From NCBI GenBank assembly GCA_022508735.1, contig JAFLUQ010000134.1, positions 1-5,852 on the forward strand: a stretch of 5,852 nt of DNA. The letters run 5' to 3'. Both the position numbers and the translations under genes were made by a program. A model generated the notes under the pieces. The model was given only the letters and a program-made list of their open reading frames with translations, made no database searches and had not been told where the DNA came from. The DNA comes from Oscillospiraceae bacterium. GTDB lineage: Bacteria > Bacillota > Clostridia > UMGS1883. Shown here in pieces: positions 4,923 through 5,852 of this stretch. Each line of letters starts with the position of its first letter. Position 1 is the stretch's first letter.

Positions 4923-5852
4923 CTATTTCACTTTTGCTACATAAATGCTGTCTTCGCCCAAAGCCTGTGTAATTTCATAAAGACGGGAGAAAATATTATC
5001 CTTATAGCCGTTTATTACAAAGGACATATTTGCGCTGATAACACCGTCGCCATATTCCGAAAAAGAAATAAGGGCGGAGCAGCCTTCATCATATTCAAGA
5101 TACAATGCAAAGTCTTTTGTGAAATCCTTTGGCATTATATAACCTCTGCTGTTAGTGAGTATAGTGAGCGCTGCAAGATTTTTCACGCCGTATGATGCGT
5201 TTATCATATTGGGGAGTATAGAGAAATTGACTCTCTTTAATTGGAGCAGTTTTTCTATATCAAAACCGTCTAATTCGCCGCCGTACAGGGCTTTGACATT
5301 TGCGATTATCTGTTCTTTATCTGCTCCCATGTAATAGATTGTAGCCGGCCTGCTGTAATCAGCGCCGCCAAGCTCCAATATATTTGCAAGGGTTTCTTCA
5401 TCTGAGGTGTAATACCCGATGAATTCTTGGTCGGCAGCAAGCTTGCCGGATTCTACGACGAGTTTGATCGCCTCGTCAATATAGAAATCATCAATCCCGA
5501 TAGTATCTGTTACCGCGATCTGAGGCGGCACATTGGCACCGGCGCTTCCTACAACAGCGATACCACTTGCACTGTGATTAATGATTCCGGCAGCTTCAGC
5601 CCCCTCATAAACTCTGACAAGAGTTGCGATAGCCTGCTCTGTTGTATATGTGTCTTTCGGAGCAAACTTGTTATTGCCGACACCGTTCATAAAGCCTAAA
5701 TTGCTGATTGTCTGAATAGAGTCAGATGCCCATTCAGAGATTTCATCAATATCGTCATATTCAAACCACATTTCCGTGGCCGGCATAGGCATTACTTTAT
5801 TTATCATACGAATAATTATTGTTGCAGCTTCTTCACGGGTAAGATAATCATT
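4923..5852 (-). CDS. SLH-domain surface protein, N-terminus beyond window edge
   Basis: The frame is open to the right edge, giving at least 309 residues; the ATG at 5807 is internal to an SLH repeat and is not the start. Counting from the edge, residues 1-16 (NDYLTREEAATIIIRM) are the end of one S-layer-homology repeat. Residues about 30-83 form another, with ISEWASDSIQTISNLGFMNGVGNNKFAPKDTYTTEQAIATLVRVYE. In this last repeat the usual ITRAE-type motif is degenerate (YTTEQ). SLH domains bind pyruvylated secondary cell-wall polymers, so the protein is expected to be exported and wall-attached. The remaining about 225 residues are unassigned: a linker (SGIAVVGSAGANVPPQ), then an alpha/beta region with DEAIKLVVESGKLAADQEFIG, NMINASYGVKNLAALTILTN and SALISFSEYGDGVISANMSFVI. 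No catalytic motif is recognised. It probably heads, or continues, the unit that includes the small membrane protein. Confidence 0.85.
   Translation of the reverse strand, partial: NDYLTREEAATIIIRMINKVMPMPATEMWFEYDDIDEISEWASDSIQTISNLGFMNGVGNNKFAPKDTYTTEQAIATLVRVYEGAEAAGIINHSASGIAVVGSAGANVPPQIAVTDTIGIDDFYIDEAIKLVVESGKLAADQEFIGYYTSDEETLANILELGGADYSRPATIYYMGADKEQIIANVKALYGGELDGFDIEKLLQLKRVNFSILPNMINASYGVKNLAALTILTNSRGYIMPKDFTKDFALYLEYDEGCSALISFSEYGDGVISANMSFVINGYKDNIFSRLYEITQALGEDSIYVAKVK

Noticed and set aside
4669..4944. + strand open frame of 91 codons across the small membrane protein gene
   Set aside because: It overlaps the well-supported - strand gene, has no ribosome site, and gives no recognisable protein features.

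Overview
The window looks like chromosomal DNA of a low-to-moderate GC Gram-positive bacterium, most likely a member of the Clostridia (Oscillospiraceae/Eubacteriales-like). The signs are strong AGGAGG-type ribosome sites, near-consensus sigma-A promoters with TTGACA and extended TGnTATAAT boxes, GTG and TTG starts, a Gram-positive style lipobox, an S-layer-homology (SLH) protein and an SdpR/SdpI pair. No rRNA, tRNA, CRISPR array, insertion sequence or phage gene was seen. The assignment is inference from gene content only.

Layout. The left 2.6 kb is read on the + strand. It holds the 3' part of a multi-pass membrane protein (to 485), then a likely operon of a GNAT acetyltransferase (633-1124), a lipoprotein with a C-terminal Ig-like region (1147-2088), and a second GNAT enzyme of the spermidine/thialysine (SAT) type (2121-2600). 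A perfect 16-bp hairpin with A and T tracts (2618-2658) closes this operon and also the opposing one. The right 3.2 kb is read on the - strand as three units: sdpR-sdpI (3571 to 2665), an XRE-type regulator with a four-helix membrane protein (4332 to 3713), and an SLH protein running in from the right edge followed by a small membrane-anchored protein (4504). Each - strand unit ends in its own hairpin (2618-2658, 3662-3706, 4442-4486).

How the genes work together. Two of the - strand units share one design: a small DNA-binding repressor is followed almost without gap by a membrane protein, and the promoter carries a clear palindromic operator. For sdpRI this matches the known Bacillus subtilis scheme, in which a membrane immunity protein senses a toxin and sequesters the repressor; no sdpABC toxin genes are present here. 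For the XRE unit the sequence shows two related operators bracketing one promoter, which suggests autoregulation, but the membrane partner's job is unknown.

The most unusual coding feature is the lipoprotein. Just after its lipobox cysteine it carries the ten-residue string GIIGGADGPT, which I know as a signature of the membrane beta subunit of sodium-pumping decarboxylases, in a protein that is otherwise nothing like that family. I did not find a clear-cut new multi-gene system. The best leads are this lipoprotein motif, the toxinless sdpRI unit and the dual-operator XRE/membrane-protein unit.
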